Shown: positions 17,784 through 26,032 of the stretch, piece by piece
Layout: every line of letters starts with the position of its first letter
Numbering within the stretch: the stretch's first letter is position 1
Assembly (NCBI RefSeq): GCF_017301335.1
Contig: NZ_CP071247.1
Span: forward strand, 744,001-808,000
Direction of reading: 5' to 3'
Source: Marinobacter salinisoli
GTDB lineage: Bacteria > Pseudomonadota > Gammaproteobacteria > Pseudomonadales > Oleiphilaceae
DNA: 64,000 bases
Notes under the pieces: generated by a model
Databases searched by the model: none
Seen by the model: the letters and a program-made list of their open reading frames with translations, nothing else
What the model was told of the DNA's origin: nothing
Program-made: the position numbers and the translations under genes

Positions 17784-18038
17784 ATGGCCTATAAGTGTCC
17801 GAATTGTGGTTCTGGGGTTTCAGCCAAGGTGCTGTTCGTCAAGAACGTTGCTTGCAAAGGGTGTGGAGCTGTCCTTCAGGCGAGGCAGACTACCGGGCTG
17901 GCTGGGCTTGCGGTTGGTGGTCTTATTTATAAAGGGGTTGAAGGGAATCAAATCCTGCTTGCTGTTGGTTCCGTCGCCTTGGTCGCTATTTTGGCACTCA
18001 TTAGTCTCTTTCCCGGTATTCGGATAGTGGGTGAGTAG
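17784..18038 (+). CDS. Cassette 2: zinc-ribbon membrane protein
   Basis: 84 residues. CPNC (5-8) and CKGC (24-27) form a likely zinc ribbon, followed by two hydrophobic stretches (about 38-50 and 55-78). The start is 4 bases after the attC 1 core, with no separate Shine-Dalgarno sequence seen. Similar in plan to cassette 3. Function unknown. Confidence 0.7.
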   Translation: MAYKCPNCGSGVSAKVLFVKNVACKGCGAVLQARQTTGLAGLAVGGLIYKGVEGNQILLAVGSVALVAILALISLFPGIRIVGE

Positions 18039-18048
18039 CGGCACTAAT

Positions 18049-18132
18049 GTTTAACAAGTCAATCAAGTTTGTTCCGGCCTTCGGCCTCCACCGGACGGCC
18101 TTAACAGGCCGCCGCTTATTTCGGCGTTATGA
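18049..18132 (+). repeat. attC site 2
   Basis: GTTTAAC ... GTTATGA. The centre TTTGTTCCGGCC-TTCG-GGCCTCCACCGGAC-type sequence is the commonest attC family in this array. Confidence 0.9.
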
Positions 18133-18142
18133 GTCTTAAGTC

Positions 18143-18409
18143 ATGAGTACGAACTGCCCACACTGTAGTCAGCCCGCGACCAGTACGATTGCAAAGTGCT
18201 TTGGGCAGGTAGGGTCTATTTACTGTAAAAATTGTAATTCCGACGTGGGCATACCGCGCGCCAAAAATCTAAAGAATGTGGCTGTTGGGCTACTACTGTT
18301 CATTTTAATTTACGTCATATCAGACAGCTTGCTCGGCGCAGCAGCGTTATCCTTGGCGAGTTTGATATACCTGACCTACAAGGAGCCGTTCGTTGCGAAC
18401 GACTCATAA
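18143..18409 (+). CDS. Cassette 3: zinc-ribbon protein with two membrane helices
   Basis: 88 residues. CPHC (5-8) and CKNC (28-31) suggest a zinc ribbon; two hydrophobic segments (about 46-62 and 64-78) follow. The stop codon overlaps the R'' of attC 3. Resembles cassette 2 in layout but not closely in sequence. Function unknown. Confidence 0.7.
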   Translation: MSTNCPHCSQPATSTIAKCFGQVGSIYCKNCNSDVGIPRAKNLKNVAVGLLLFILIYVISDSLLGAAALSLASLIYLTYKEPFVANDS

Positions 18410-18474
18410 CAAGGTGGTGAACGGGACGCCAACTACGCGTTGCTCCGTTGGCGCCCATTACCACGGCGTTATGC
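18404..18474 (+). repeat. attC site 3
   Basis: TCATAAC ... GTTATGC with GACGCCAAC ... GTTGGCGCC arms. Closely similar to attC 11 and attC 27. Confidence 0.9.
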
Positions 18475-18524
18475 CGCAGGGCAGAGTTACAAGTTGCCAT
18501 CAACTATAAGCACGTAAGGGAATT

Positions 18525-18920
18525 ATGGAATTCGTCAAAAGGAACTTTCAGTGGGTCATGCTTGTGTCGGGCTTTCTGACGGCCACCATGTTTTATGGTC
18601 TCGTAGCACCTCAAGCTGCGCTTGAATCGATATTCGGCGTTTCATTTGACGGCGGCCTTCAATCCATCATCGTACGCAGTTGGTCAGCCCTCGTCGGCCT
18701 AATCGGTATCATCTTGATTTACGGTGCGCTGGTCGAAAGGCACCGGGTCTTTTCCGCTGCGATGGGTGCGTTGAGCAAAGCGATTTTCGTGTCATTGGTC
18801 CTGATTTATGGCCAAGAATTTTTAGGTCAGGCCGCACCAGCAATCATAATGGACATATTCGTAGTTCTCGCCACATTGGTGTTCTTCGTGGCGGTCAGGG
18901 TTCAACGGTCTGCAGCATAA
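18525..18920 (+). CDS. Cassette 4: four-helix membrane protein
   Basis: 131 residues with about four transmembrane helices (near 9-29, 48-68, 80-96 and 106-126). AAGGGAA precedes the ATG at good spacing. No family recognised. Likely an inner-membrane protein. Confidence 0.75.
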   Translation: MEFVKRNFQWVMLVSGFLTATMFYGLVAPQAALESIFGVSFDGGLQSIIVRSWSALVGLIGIILIYGALVERHRVFSAAMGALSKAIFVSLVLIYGQEFLGQAAPAIIMDIFVVLATLVFFVAVRVQRSAA

Positions 18921-18986
18921 CCAGTGGGTGAAGCTGACCGGTACTACGCTGCGCTCCGCACCAGCAGCTTACCCAAAGCGTTACGT
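18915..18986 (+). repeat. attC site 4
   Basis: GCATAAC ... GTTACGT; the arm CAGTGGGTGAAGCTGACC pairs with GCAGCTTACCCA-like sequence. The left arm reappears, truncated, at 32905-32928. Confidence 0.85.
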
Positions 18987-19004
18987 GAACTACCAGGTTC
19001 TCCC

Positions 19005-19430
19005 ATGGAAAAAGTGAAAATATCTTCAAAGGCGACCGAGTTTATGCGAGATATTTTTCCCTTGTTTTGGACCATTCCCCTAAGCGGAATTTGGCTCTTT
19101 CTGTACATGCAGGACAGAGATCACCTATGGGAATTCACTCTATTCTTACTGGCGGGTTTTACCTTCTTGCTTTACATGCGGAAAAAGCTCGTTTCTGTAT
19201 GGCTTGATGGCAGAATTGTGCACATTAAGGGGAGCGAGAAGTCGATTAGCTTGTCCGTCGCTGACATACAATGCTTCGAGATGAACTGGACCAGAAATTT
19301 GTCCTCCATTACTTTCAAGCAGAAAACAGTCTTGGGTCGAAAGGTCTATTTTTTTCCAAAGTTCAAATACCGTTTCAAATCCAACAGAGTACGGCAGGAG
19401 ATTGCTGAGCTTGTCAGTTCAACCACGTAA
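19005..19430 (+). CDS. Cassette 5: membrane protein with a PH-like C-terminal region
   Basis: 141 residues starting MEKVKISS; a longer frame would start inside attC 4. Two hydrophobic helices (about 22-39 and 47-61) are followed by a beta-rich part (VSVWLDGRIVHIKGSEKSISL ... ITFKQKT) that looks like bacterial PH-domain membrane proteins. Function unknown. Confidence 0.7.
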   Translation: MEKVKISSKATEFMRDIFPLFWTIPLSGIWLFLYMQDRDHLWEFTLFLLAGFTFLLYMRKKLVSVWLDGRIVHIKGSEKSISLSVADIQCFEMNWTRNLSSITFKQKTVLGRKVYFFPKFKYRFKSNRVRQEIAELVSSTT

Positions 19431-19523
19431 CAATACAAAGCACGCGGACTTGGTAAAGCTGTCACCTTTTTTGCTCGCAAAAAAGCCGCCAACTTCACCA
19501 AGCCGGTGTTCTCAGCGTTAGAC
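19425..19523 (+). repeat. attC site 5
   Basis: ACGTAAC ... GTTAGAC, long form, with ACTTGGTAAAGC ... CTTCACCAAG-type arms. Confidence 0.85.
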
Positions 19524-19547
19524 CGAAGTGAACTAAAGGGGAAGCCG

Positions 19548-19952
19548 TTGTACAAAAGGTTCGATTGGTCATGGGCATGGCTTTTACTAGTTCTCCTCGC
19601 TGCCTTAATCTTCGAGCATGGCTTGGCCGAAGGCTTATGGAGGTTTTCCGGTTTTATATATGGCTTGTCGTTTCTTCAATTAGTTGCGCTGTTGGTTTTA
19701 GTTTTAATCGGCAGAAAAATCCAAAAGCACCACATTGCGTTGCCTGGCTCGATCGTAATTTTCTGCAGTCTCTTCCTGGTATTGATAGGCGAAGCAGAGG
19801 TCGTTTTTAAGGTTTCATTGTTCGGCGTATTGCTAGGTTCGATTCTGGGAGGCGGGATTGCCTTCACTACCTCGAGGACTAGGGAAAGAATGAGCGTCGC
19901 GGAGCGTGAGATTAATGCCAAACTTCGTAGATGGATCCGGAAAGAGAAGTAG
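19548..19952 (+). CDS. Cassette 6: membrane protein, TTG start
   Basis: 134 residues with about four hydrophobic helices and a basic, helical C-terminus (RERMSVAEREINAKLRRWIRKEK). The TTG at 19548 is preferred because AAGGGGAA lies 5-6 bases upstream; the frame upstream of it runs back into attC 5. Function unknown. Confidence 0.65.
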   Translation: MYKRFDWSWAWLLLVLLAALIFEHGLAEGLWRFSGFIYGLSFLQLVALLVLVLIGRKIQKHHIALPGSIVIFCSLFLVLIGEAEVVFKVSLFGVLLGSILGGGIAFTTSRTRERMSVAEREINAKLRRWIRKEK

Positions 19953-20042
19953 GTCTAACCAAGCGGTCAACCGGACGCCAAAAGCGTACCGCTTTTGGTT
20001 CCCTACGCTGGCGCTCCGGCGCCGGTTACCTCAGCGTTATGT
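19953..20042 (+). repeat. attC site 6
   Basis: GTCTAAC ... GTTATGT, with a strong internal hairpin (CCAAAAGCGTACCGCTTTTGG). Confidence 0.85.
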
Positions 20043-20055
20043 GTGAATAGAGATT

Positions 20056-20316
20056 ATGAAATATCGCTCTAGTACCGAGCTATTTGTGGCTATTGAAAGC
20101 CTGCAACAAGAGCTGGCCTCCAGTGGTTGCGAGGAAGCTAGTAAGCTCGTGTCAGACGGTGTTTCTGGTCTAAATGGTCTCACTGACGGTTGGGCGTATT
20201 TACTAGATCAACTCAATTTGATCCAGCAAGAATACGGTTCTTTCTTGAGTTCAAAGCAAAGCGCCAAGCTGTCTCAAATACAGAAGCTCGTACTTGGGGT
20301 CGTGCATCGTGCTTAG
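20056..20316 (+). CDS. Cassette 7: small helical protein
   Basis: 86 residues, soluble and mostly helical (ELFVAIESLQQELASSG, LLDQLNLIQQEYGSFLSSKQS). No family recognised. It ends just before attC 7. Confidence 0.65.
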   Translation: MKYRSSTELFVAIESLQQELASSGCEEASKLVSDGVSGLNGLTDGWAYLLDQLNLIQQEYGSFLSSKQSAKLSQIQKLVLGVVHRA

Positions 20317-20319
20317 ACC

Positions 20320-20403
20320 ACATAACCATGCGCTCAAGTTTGTTCCGGCCTACGGCCTCCACCGGACGCCCCTGTCGGGGCGCCGCTTAGCTTCGCGTTA
20401 TAC
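20320..20403 (+). repeat. attC site 7
   Basis: ACATAAC ... GTTATAC; TTTGTTCCGGCC family, nearly the same as attC 2. Confidence 0.9.
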
Positions 20404-20410
20404 GTAATTT

Positions 20411-20755
20411 ATGGACAGAATTTCTACCGATGAATCTGAGTTGAAGCGGTGCGTCTCAAAAGCGATTGAACTCGCTAGTTCACTGCTTGAATCTGACGCA
20501 GAGTACTTAGAAAACGTGCTGGAGCTGAATTCCTTGGGGCATCGTATTGTCGGCGAAGTTTGGGGAACGGAATTCCATGTTTTTGGCGTGATTGCATCTG
20601 ATACCGATCATTTGCCAACGAAGAAGGTGCGCCCGCTTTGTTCTGCCGCGATGCTTGCAAAATCCGATGATGAGTTGCTGCGGGTTATTAGCTCCTACAG
20701 AACGCAGGTTTCAGATGCTTGTCGCCGAATTCTGTCGAAGTATCAAAACGTATAA
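20411..20755 (+). CDS. Cassette 8: soluble hypothetical protein
   Basis: 114 residues. N-terminal helix (DESELKRCVSKAIELASSLL), a beta-rich middle (RIVGEVWGTEFHVFGVIAS) and a C-terminal helix. The ATG has no clear Shine-Dalgarno sequence and is 8 bases after the attC core. Function unknown. Confidence 0.65.
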   Translation: MDRISTDESELKRCVSKAIELASSLLESDAEYLENVLELNSLGHRIVGEVWGTEFHVFGVIASDTDHLPTKKVRPLCSAAMLAKSDDELLRVISSYRTQVSDACRRILSKYQNV

Positions 20756-20827
20756 CAAGCGGCATCACGGCGACCGTTTTTTCGCCGCTTTGCGGCTCCA
20801 AACCGGCGCGTGTGCCGGGCGTTAGCC
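20750..20827 (+). repeat. attC site 8
   Basis: GTATAAC ... GTTAGCC; GGCATCACGGCGACCG ... CCGGCGCGTGTGCC family, shared with sites 9, 19 and 20. Confidence 0.9.
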
Positions 20828-20843
20828 ATTTGACGGAGACTTC

Positions 20844-21401
20844 GTGAGTTACTTTATCGAGCGCGAATTTACAGCACAGAGTCATGTTATCGAGTGCTTG
20901 TTCAGCATGCACCGAGATGTGAGTGAGCGCGACGAGGTAACGTACTCTGACTGTATTCCCATTGCTGTATTTTCCGCATTCGCGATTGAAGCCTACATCA
21001 ATGGTGTTGGCGCCAGAGTTGTAGGTTTCTGGGATTCGGTCGAACGCAATAGCTGGCAGAGCAAGGTCGATATCTTGCATTCAATTGCGGGGCAAAGCCC
21101 TGACTGGGGGGCTGATCCATTGAGTTATGCAAAAGAGGTTTTCAAACTGCGCGACAAACTGGCTCACGGCAAGCCGGCAGTTTCTCGCTTGGGCCCCTAT
21201 CCAACAAGAGCTGACGCTGGCGATCATTATCATGAAGTGAACAAGGAGCCTGAGTGGGTGCTCAAATTAAATGACAGGTGGCTCGCAAGATCTAAAAAAA
21301 TGTTCGTTGAAACAATGGACTATTTTAGGCGCCTTCATAACCTGTCTGAGAATGATCATCTTCATATCGCGCGAACCCAAGTGGTAGAGCGAGATGGCTA
21401 A
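20844..21401 (+). CDS. Cassette 9: HEPN-like protein
   Basis: 185 residues, GTG start with GGAGAC 6 bases upstream. A helical protein with FKLRDKLAHGKP (R103, H108), matching the RX4-6H motif of HEPN ribonuclease-type domains. SDCIPIAVFSAFAIEAYING is typical of the preceding helix in such families. A defence or toxin role is possible but not shown; the genetic context is only the cassette array. Confidence 0.65.
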   Translation: MSYFIEREFTAQSHVIECLFSMHRDVSERDEVTYSDCIPIAVFSAFAIEAYINGVGARVVGFWDSVERNSWQSKVDILHSIAGQSPDWGADPLSYAKEVFKLRDKLAHGKPAVSRLGPYPTRADAGDHYHEVNKEPEWVLKLNDRWLARSKKMFVETMDYFRRLHNLSENDHLHIARTQVVERDG

Positions 21402-21473
21402 CAATCGGCTGCACAGCGACCGATTTTCCGCCGCTTCGCGGCTCCAAACCGGCGCGTGAGCCGGGCGTTAAGC
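21396..21473 (+). repeat. attC site 9
   Basis: GGCTAAC ... GTTAAGC; same family as attC 8. Confidence 0.9.
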
Positions 21474-21478
21474 GTTTT

Positions 21479-21934
21479 ATGGCCAGAGTAAGTGCTTTTC
21501 TAATCGGTATCGTTCTGGCGGTGTGGTTTAGCTTCGCCTTTCCTGTCCTGTTCCCCTTTTTGTTCATAAACGTCGAACTTGAGCCGCTCTTCAGCAGCTG
21601 TATTGGAATGGCCCCCAGGGATCTGTGTGCTGCTCTGATCGTGGTGTCTATTTGGCTAATGTCCTTGCCGCTGAATGCTGTAATTTTGGTCAGTGGCGCC
21701 TTTGCGATGGCTGTGATCTTTGCCCGAGTTTTCAGGTTAAAACTCAAGGTATGGTGGGTGCTATTGGGCAACACCGTTTTCATTGCAGCGGTTATTGCAA
21801 TCGGCAACTACGACGAGGCGCAGCTCATTTCGTGGCATACGCTCGCTAATGTGATAACTCATGGTTTGCTTCTGGCGCTTGGTCTTCAAATGGGTGCGCG
21901 CTTAACTAGGCATTCAAGTTCGTTACGGCCCTGA
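21479..21934 (+). CDS. Cassette 10: four-helix membrane protein
   Basis: 151 residues with four hydrophobic helices (about 5-30, 47-62, 66-84, 91-110) and a further one near 120-140. The ATG is 5 bases after the attC 9 core. The last residues are encoded within attC 10. Function unknown. Confidence 0.7.
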   Translation: MARVSAFLIGIVLAVWFSFAFPVLFPFLFINVELEPLFSSCIGMAPRDLCAALIVVSIWLMSLPLNAVILVSGAFAMAVIFARVFRLKLKVWWVLLGNTVFIAAVIAIGNYDEAQLISWHTLANVITHGLLLALGLQMGARLTRHSSSLRP

Positions 21935-21983
21935 GGGCCTCCACCGGACCGCTTTCAGCGGCCGCTTAATATTGGCGTTATGT
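21900..21983 (+). repeat. attC site 10
   Basis: GCTTAAC ... GTTATGT; TTCGTTACGGCC variant of the commonest family, overlapping the 3' end of the cassette 10 gene. Confidence 0.88.
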
Positions 21984-22000
21984 TCATTGGCAGGAAGAAA

Positions 22001-22348
22001 ATGGTTTGCCAGTCTTGTATTGAATTTTCAGGGCTTCTGCCCGAGTCGCGAGCCTCAGGTTTCGATTTTCCACGGGCTTTAGAGATAGCTTCCGGGCTCT
22101 GCGAGGACGGATCACTAGTCCAGTTGGCGGGCGACTGCCCAGTTCAAGGCACGCTGGACGAACTATTAACTGAGAGGCATTACACTGTTTGTCAATATTT
22201 GCAATGTAATGGGTGCAGCACAATTTATTTTATTGGCGGTTGTATTCGAGGTCGCCCGATTTTTGAAATTAAAGATGAAATGCCACCTTTGAGAGCTCTC
22301 AACAACGGTTTGTGGGGGCGCTTTGGTACGGTATACGAACAAACTTGA
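22001..22348 (+). CDS. Cassette 11: cysteine-rich hypothetical protein
   Basis: 115 residues beginning MVCQSCIEFSG; AGGAAG lies 4 bases before this ATG. An in-frame ATG at 21980 lies inside the attC 10 core and would add seven residues. CQSC and CQYLQCNGC pairs suggest metal binding. No family recognised. Confidence 0.65.
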   Translation: MVCQSCIEFSGLLPESRASGFDFPRALEIASGLCEDGSLVQLAGDCPVQGTLDELLTERHYTVCQYLQCNGCSTIYFIGGCIRGRPIFEIKDEMPPLRALNNGLWGRFGTVYEQT

Positions 22349-22419
22349 ACATAACAATCTGGTCAATGGGACGCCAACTACGCGGTGCTCCGTTGGCGCC
22401 CATTACCACGGCGTTAAGG
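22349..22419 (+). repeat. attC site 11
   Basis: ACATAAC ... GTTAAGG; same family as attC 3 and 27. Confidence 0.9.
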
Positions 22420-22434
22420 GTTTAGGGGGATGCC

Positions 22435-22911
22435 GTGAAATTAACAAACTATTACGGAGAGCCATGTGATATAGAGCCATACTTAGAAAAGTATAGGCAC
22501 GGTAATTACGCAGAAATCTCCGAATGGCTTTGGAACGAACTGTACCACCAAGGCGATATTGGTACAGCTTCGATTTCTTGGTTAATACAAGCAAACGAAA
22601 TATTCCTAAATCAAACATCTATTGATTGGAACCATCTTGGTTTTATCTACGCAGTAATGCAATCAATAGAAGAGCATGAGTTTATTCCTTGCCCAGATTG
22701 GGCAAAAAACAAATACCGCCCAGCAGCTATTTCTGCATTACAGCACGCACTATCACACTACCCGGAAAACCCCACAGAAGAGCAAAAACTCTCTATCGTT
22801 TGCGTAAGTTGCGCAATTTCTAAAATGTATAAATCATATTCTTTAATAGAGTATGCTTGGGGTGGTTACGAAGAGCGTCTCATGGAATTAGATTATGAAA
22901 AAAACCCTTAA
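22435..22911 (+). CDS. Cassette 12: soluble helical protein
   Basis: 158 residues, GTG start with AGGGGGA close upstream. Aromatic-rich helical protein (YAEISEWLWNELYHQGDIG, WLIQANEIFLNQ). The codon usage is visibly more A+T-rich than most neighbours, suggesting a different source. Function unknown. Confidence 0.7.
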   Translation: MKLTNYYGEPCDIEPYLEKYRHGNYAEISEWLWNELYHQGDIGTASISWLIQANEIFLNQTSIDWNHLGFIYAVMQSIEEHEFIPCPDWAKNKYRPAAISALQHALSHYPENPTEEQKLSIVCVSCAISKMYKSYSLIEYAWGGYEERLMELDYEKNP

Positions 22912-22983
22912 CAAGGTGCGGCATGTTCGCCCTGCGGGCTGGACTCGCGGCTGTGCCGCTCGCCCATGCGCACGGCGTTAGGA
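22906..22983 (+). repeat. attC site 12
   Basis: CCTTAAC ... GTTAGGA, with GTGCGGCATG ... CATGCGCAC arms. Confidence 0.87.
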
Positions 22984-22997
22984 AGTTTGGAGTAGGG

Positions 22998-23288
22998 ATG
23001 ATCAGAAATACAGTATTGATTGTCGGTGGCATCGGAAGCTGGAGCCTGTTTGCTCTTTCTATCGCTGGTGGTGGATGGGGTATCTTAGGGAATTGGCTGG
23101 GGGCCGATGTTTCAAACTTCCTATTTTTTGTATCAATGGCGGTATCACTTCCCGCGTCTTGGTTGTTTCTGCATGGGTTGTTCAAATCTGGACAGTTATC
23201 CTTCCCGACCTTCGCAGGGTTGCTTGCTCTTGTTTTCCTCTCAGTTTTGTTGGTTTTGGCGATGCTCAAGTTTTTGAGGTATTCCTAA
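22998..23288 (+). CDS. Cassette 13: three-helix membrane protein
   Basis: 96 residues starting MIRNTVLIVGGIGSW. Three hydrophobic helices (about 3-27, 40-58, 68-88). The longer frame from 22923 would be encoded by attC 12 and is rejected. Function unknown. Confidence 0.7.
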   Translation: MIRNTVLIVGGIGSWSLFALSIAGGGWGILGNWLGADVSNFLFFVSMAVSLPASWLFLHGLFKSGQLSFPTFAGLLALVFLSVLLVLAMLKFLRYS

Positions 23289-23368
23289 CCAGTGCATCAA
23301 ATTCGTTACGGCCCTTGGGGCCTCCACCGGACGGCCTTGTCAGGCCGCCGTTTATGCAGGCGTTATGT
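23283..23368 (+). repeat. attC site 13
   Basis: TCCTAAC ... GTTATGT; TTCGTTACGGCCC member of the commonest family. Confidence 0.9.
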
Positions 23369-23383
23369 TCTTTGGGAGTTTCA

Positions 23384-23779
23384 ATGCCATACAAGATGAA
23401 TGACAAGCAATTTGAGGCTGTTCTGGCACTGGATAGCTCAGAGAGATTTGATCATTTCATTAGCAAGGTCGCTGATTGGGAGCAAATGTGGAGTGTAAAA
23501 AGTGAAGAGGGCTGGTTGGTTCCAGTTGCTCCCGAGGATTTTGAATACTTCCCCCTCTGGCCGCACCCCGAATACGCTCAAAGCATTACTGACGAGAATT
23601 TTCCAGGCCACACTGCCGTCGAGATTAGCCTCGAAGAATTGCTAGAGCATTGGCTCCCACTGTTCGAAAGCGAGAGCGTGAAAGTGGCCATTTTCCCAAA
23701 TAGAGAATGGACGTTTTGGTGTATTGAGCCAAAAGATCTAAAAGAAGAATTGCTCAATGAAATGGCAAAGTACGAATAA
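23384..23779 (+). CDS. Cassette 14: DUF2750 family protein
   Basis: 131 residues, GGGAG 6 bases before the ATG; the longer frame from 23075 is a shadow of cassette 13. The middle carries the DUF2750 features: GWLVPV ... FEYFPLWPHPEYAQ, then LEELLEHWLPLFESESVKVAIFPN. The family is small, soluble and of unknown function, and is often on mobile or accessory DNA. Confidence 0.8.
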   Translation: MPYKMNDKQFEAVLALDSSERFDHFISKVADWEQMWSVKSEEGWLVPVAPEDFEYFPLWPHPEYAQSITDENFPGHTAVEISLEELLEHWLPLFESESVKVAIFPNREWTFWCIEPKDLKEELLNEMAKYE

Positions 23780-23781
23780 AA

Positions 23782-23848
23782 ACATAACTAGTCACTGTTG
23801 CGGACTGCCGGTGCTGCGCACCGTCAGCCGCAAAGTTTGGCGTTACAC
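23782..23848 (+). repeat. attC site 14
   Basis: ACATAAC ... GTTACAC, short form, with TTGCGGACTGCCGGTG ... CACCGTCAGCCGCAA arms. Confidence 0.87.
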
Positions 23849-23851
23849 CGC

Positions 23852-24268
23852 ATGAATACAACTGAGTTCGTCGTTTACTATCTAATAGCGGTATCAGCGA
23901 TCTTTTTGCTGATCTCACTGGTGCGTTTTTCGCAGCTGAAACCATTGTTTGGGGCGAGACAAACCTTGGCATTGGTAGAGCAGAATCATCGCGCTCGTCT
24001 GGACCGGTTGGTTCAGTTGGGAGTCAGGATTGAGGGCAGGGGCCCTATACACTTTATCGCGCCTCCACCCTACACTCCCGACGAGGAATTGGAGGTTGGT
24101 GCCGAGATGGAAGTTTGGGTTTCAGATGAACTTCCCGGTGTGGTTTTGCATAAAAAGCCTACTTTTTCGTCGTTAATCGGTCGGGCATTGTATCCAGCGG
24201 TCTGTGTCGCGTTCGTTCTTCTGATGCCTATCTTCTTCATTGTGCAGAGTCATTTCGATGGGGTGTAA
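23852..24268 (+). CDS. Cassette 15: membrane protein with two helices
   Basis: 138 residues starting MNTTEFVVYYL, 4 bases after the attC core. One helix at each end (about 7-24 and 114-134) flanks a soluble region (EGRGPIHFIAPPPYTPDEE). Function unknown. Confidence 0.65.
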   Translation: MNTTEFVVYYLIAVSAIFLLISLVRFSQLKPLFGARQTLALVEQNHRARLDRLVQLGVRIEGRGPIHFIAPPPYTPDEELEVGAEMEVWVSDELPGVVLHKKPTFSSLIGRALYPAVCVAFVLLMPIFFIVQSHFDGV

Positions 24269-24346
24269 CAAGAGCAGGCACGGCGACGCCCACTACATTG
24301 CGCCTTCGGCTTCATTCCGTAGGCGCGCATGCTGCAAGCGTTAGGC
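24263..24346 (+). repeat. attC site 15
   Basis: GTGTAAC ... GTTAGGC, with GCAGGCACGGCG ... CGCGCATGCTGC arms. Confidence 0.85.
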
Positions 24347-24353
24347 AAAGATA

Positions 24354-24806
24354 ATGAAGGTCGATGGTATTGAGGAGACGCTAACTAACCTGCAGATTGC
24401 GGAAAGGCAGTTAGAGAGATCTATCGGATTGTTTCTAGACCAGAAAGATTTTGTGTCATCTCTCACACTAGCTGGAGCAGCCGAGGAAATTCTCGGGAAA
24501 CTTCTAAATGAGCGAGGCGAGAAACATTGGCTTGATGAAGTCTTATCGGGTGCGCTGAGGGCGTTGGGATTTCGAAGGAATACGCTGGAAACCCCCGAAG
24601 CAAAAAAATCAAGAAAGGAAGTTTCTAATCTAGCGAACTATTACAAAAATAGACTGAAGCATTATAACGAGGACGGTTCCATTACTTTTACCGTTGATGC
24701 TGAAGCTGCGGATATGATTGATCGAGCAATTTCGAACTATTTTAAGCTTACTAAAAGCGAGACCGGAGCAATGGAGCGTTTCAAAGAGTTGGTCCTACTA
24801 GGCTGA
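24354..24806 (+). CDS. Cassette 16: helical, possibly HEPN-like protein
   Basis: 150 residues, all helical. LTLAGAAEEILGKLLNERG followed by SNLANYYKNRLKHYNEDG is reminiscent of HEPN-type helical bundles, though the spacing between Arg and His is shorter than the usual RX4-6H. Function unknown; HEPN relation is a guess. Confidence 0.65.
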   Translation: MKVDGIEETLTNLQIAERQLERSIGLFLDQKDFVSSLTLAGAAEEILGKLLNERGEKHWLDEVLSGALRALGFRRNTLETPEAKKSRKEVSNLANYYKNRLKHYNEDGSITFTVDAEAADMIDRAISNYFKLTKSETGAMERFKELVLLG

Positions 24807-24809
24807 GAT

Positions 24810-24914
24810 GCCTAACAAATTATTCCAGTTTGTTCCGGGCCTGAAGGCCCTCCACCGGACGCCCTTTTCTCCGCTTCGCTTCAAAAAGGTCGCCGCTGAA
24901 CAAAAGCGTTAAGT
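24810..24914 (+). repeat. attC site 16
   Basis: GCCTAAC ... GTTAAGT; extended member of the TTTGTTCCGG family. Confidence 0.87.
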
Positions 24915-24929
24915 GTCTGAGGGAGAATC

Positions 24930-25352
24930 GTGCAATTTCTCAAAAGCCTGTTCAGAAAAAAGGAACAGCCGGAGGCAACAGTTACCATCGAAGGTGCAGG
25001 TTCTTTGGGGTGGGACGCTGAGTCGGAGTACTGGGTTGGTACATTCAACGGAACAACAATAAGCGTTGCGTACGATGGCCTCTCCGAGCCAAAAGAGGAT
25101 TTGGCACTTTTTGTCACCCAAACCCTCGAACAACCGGACTTCCTTGATAACAGTATTTCCAAAATTAAATCAGTAGCCAGAGCTCAGTTCCCGGAGAACA
25201 GGCATCCCGAAATAGAAGAACTTCAGGCAAAGGATGTTGTTTTCCAGAATCCAAACTTCATCCTGATCCAGTTTTTTGGTCCTGAGGACCACGAACCTTT
25301 TTGGTTCGCCGAAATACATGGCAGCGAAATCTACGTTGGCTGCGATACATAA
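24930..25352 (+). CDS. Cassette 17: soluble alpha/beta hypothetical protein
   Basis: 140 residues, GTG start preceded by GGGAGAA. An N-terminal basic helix (FLKSLFRKKEQ) is followed by a beta-rich domain (VTIEGAGSLGW, YWVGTFNGTTISVAY) ending ILIQFFGPEDHEPFWFAEI. Its plan is like immunity-type or DUF-type domains linked to polymorphic toxins, but no family is assigned. Confidence 0.65.
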   Translation: MQFLKSLFRKKEQPEATVTIEGAGSLGWDAESEYWVGTFNGTTISVAYDGLSEPKEDLALFVTQTLEQPDFLDNSISKIKSVARAQFPENRHPEIEELQAKDVVFQNPNFILIQFFGPEDHEPFWFAEIHGSEIYVGCDT

Positions 25353-25354
25353 AC

Positions 25355-25438
25355 ACTTAACAAGTGGTTGTAGTTTGTTCCGGCCTTTGGCCTCCACCGG
25401 ACGGCCTTGACAGGCCGCCGCTAAACCAAGCGTTAAAT
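25355..25438 (+). repeat. attC site 17
   Basis: ACTTAAC ... GTTAAAT; TTTGTTCCGGCC family. Confidence 0.9.
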
Positions 25439-25462
25439 GTCAAATCAAGTAAGGCGTAAGCA

Positions 25463-25930
25463 TTGAAAAATACAGCAAAATTGTCTGAATGTAGAAAATA
25501 TCGTTTTGCTTTATGGCGTACATGGGATGATTCAAAACCTTATGTAATGTTTGTGGGGTTAAACCCATCTACAGCGGATGAAACAACAGATGACCCAACG
25601 TTAATTCGTTGTATTAATTATGCTAAATCATGGGGTTTTGGTGGTGTTTGCATGGCAAATATTTTTGCTTATCGTGCAACTGAGCCAAGCGATATGAAAG
25701 CTGCCGCAGACCCTGTAGGTTCCGAAAATAATGAATGGCTACAAAGGTTATCAAATGATGCTGGTATGGTAGTAGCTGCATGGGGAAATGATGGATCATT
25801 TCTAGGTCGCTCTAAACAAGTAAAAGAGCTTCTACCGAACTTGCACTGTTTAAAACTAAATAAATCAGGTGAGCCAGCACACCCTCTGTATCAAAAAGCA
25901 GATATAGATCCAGTGCCAATGAGCATTTAA
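25463..25930 (+). CDS. Cassette 18: DUF1643 family protein
   Basis: 155 residues, TTG start. VMFVGLNPSTADETTDDPTL, SWGFGGVCMANIFAYRAT and VVAAWGNDG are the conserved DUF1643 blocks. Members are common in phages and genomic islands, and no reaction is established. The gene is strongly A+T-rich relative to the chromosome, consistent with recent acquisition. Confidence 0.88.
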   Translation: MKNTAKLSECRKYRFALWRTWDDSKPYVMFVGLNPSTADETTDDPTLIRCINYAKSWGFGGVCMANIFAYRATEPSDMKAAADPVGSENNEWLQRLSNDAGMVVAAWGNDGSFLGRSKQVKELLPNLHCLKLNKSGEPAHPLYQKADIDPVPMSI

Positions 25931-26029
25931 CAAGCGGCTGCACCGGACAAATTTCCGCTGTCACCTTTTGTGCAAAAACACGCACAAAAGCCGCCATCAA
26001 AAATTTGCTCGGTGAGCCGGGCGTTAAAT
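25925..26029 (+). repeat. attC site 18
   Basis: ATTTAAC ... GTTAAAT; long site with an extra internal hairpin (CTTTTGTGC ... GCACAAAAG). Confidence 0.87.
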
Positions 26030-26032
26030 GTC

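Noticed and set aside
23075..23383. Upstream extension of the DUF2750 frame
   Set aside because: It runs through cassette 13 and attC 13 in another frame; the start at 23384 has its own ribosome binding site.
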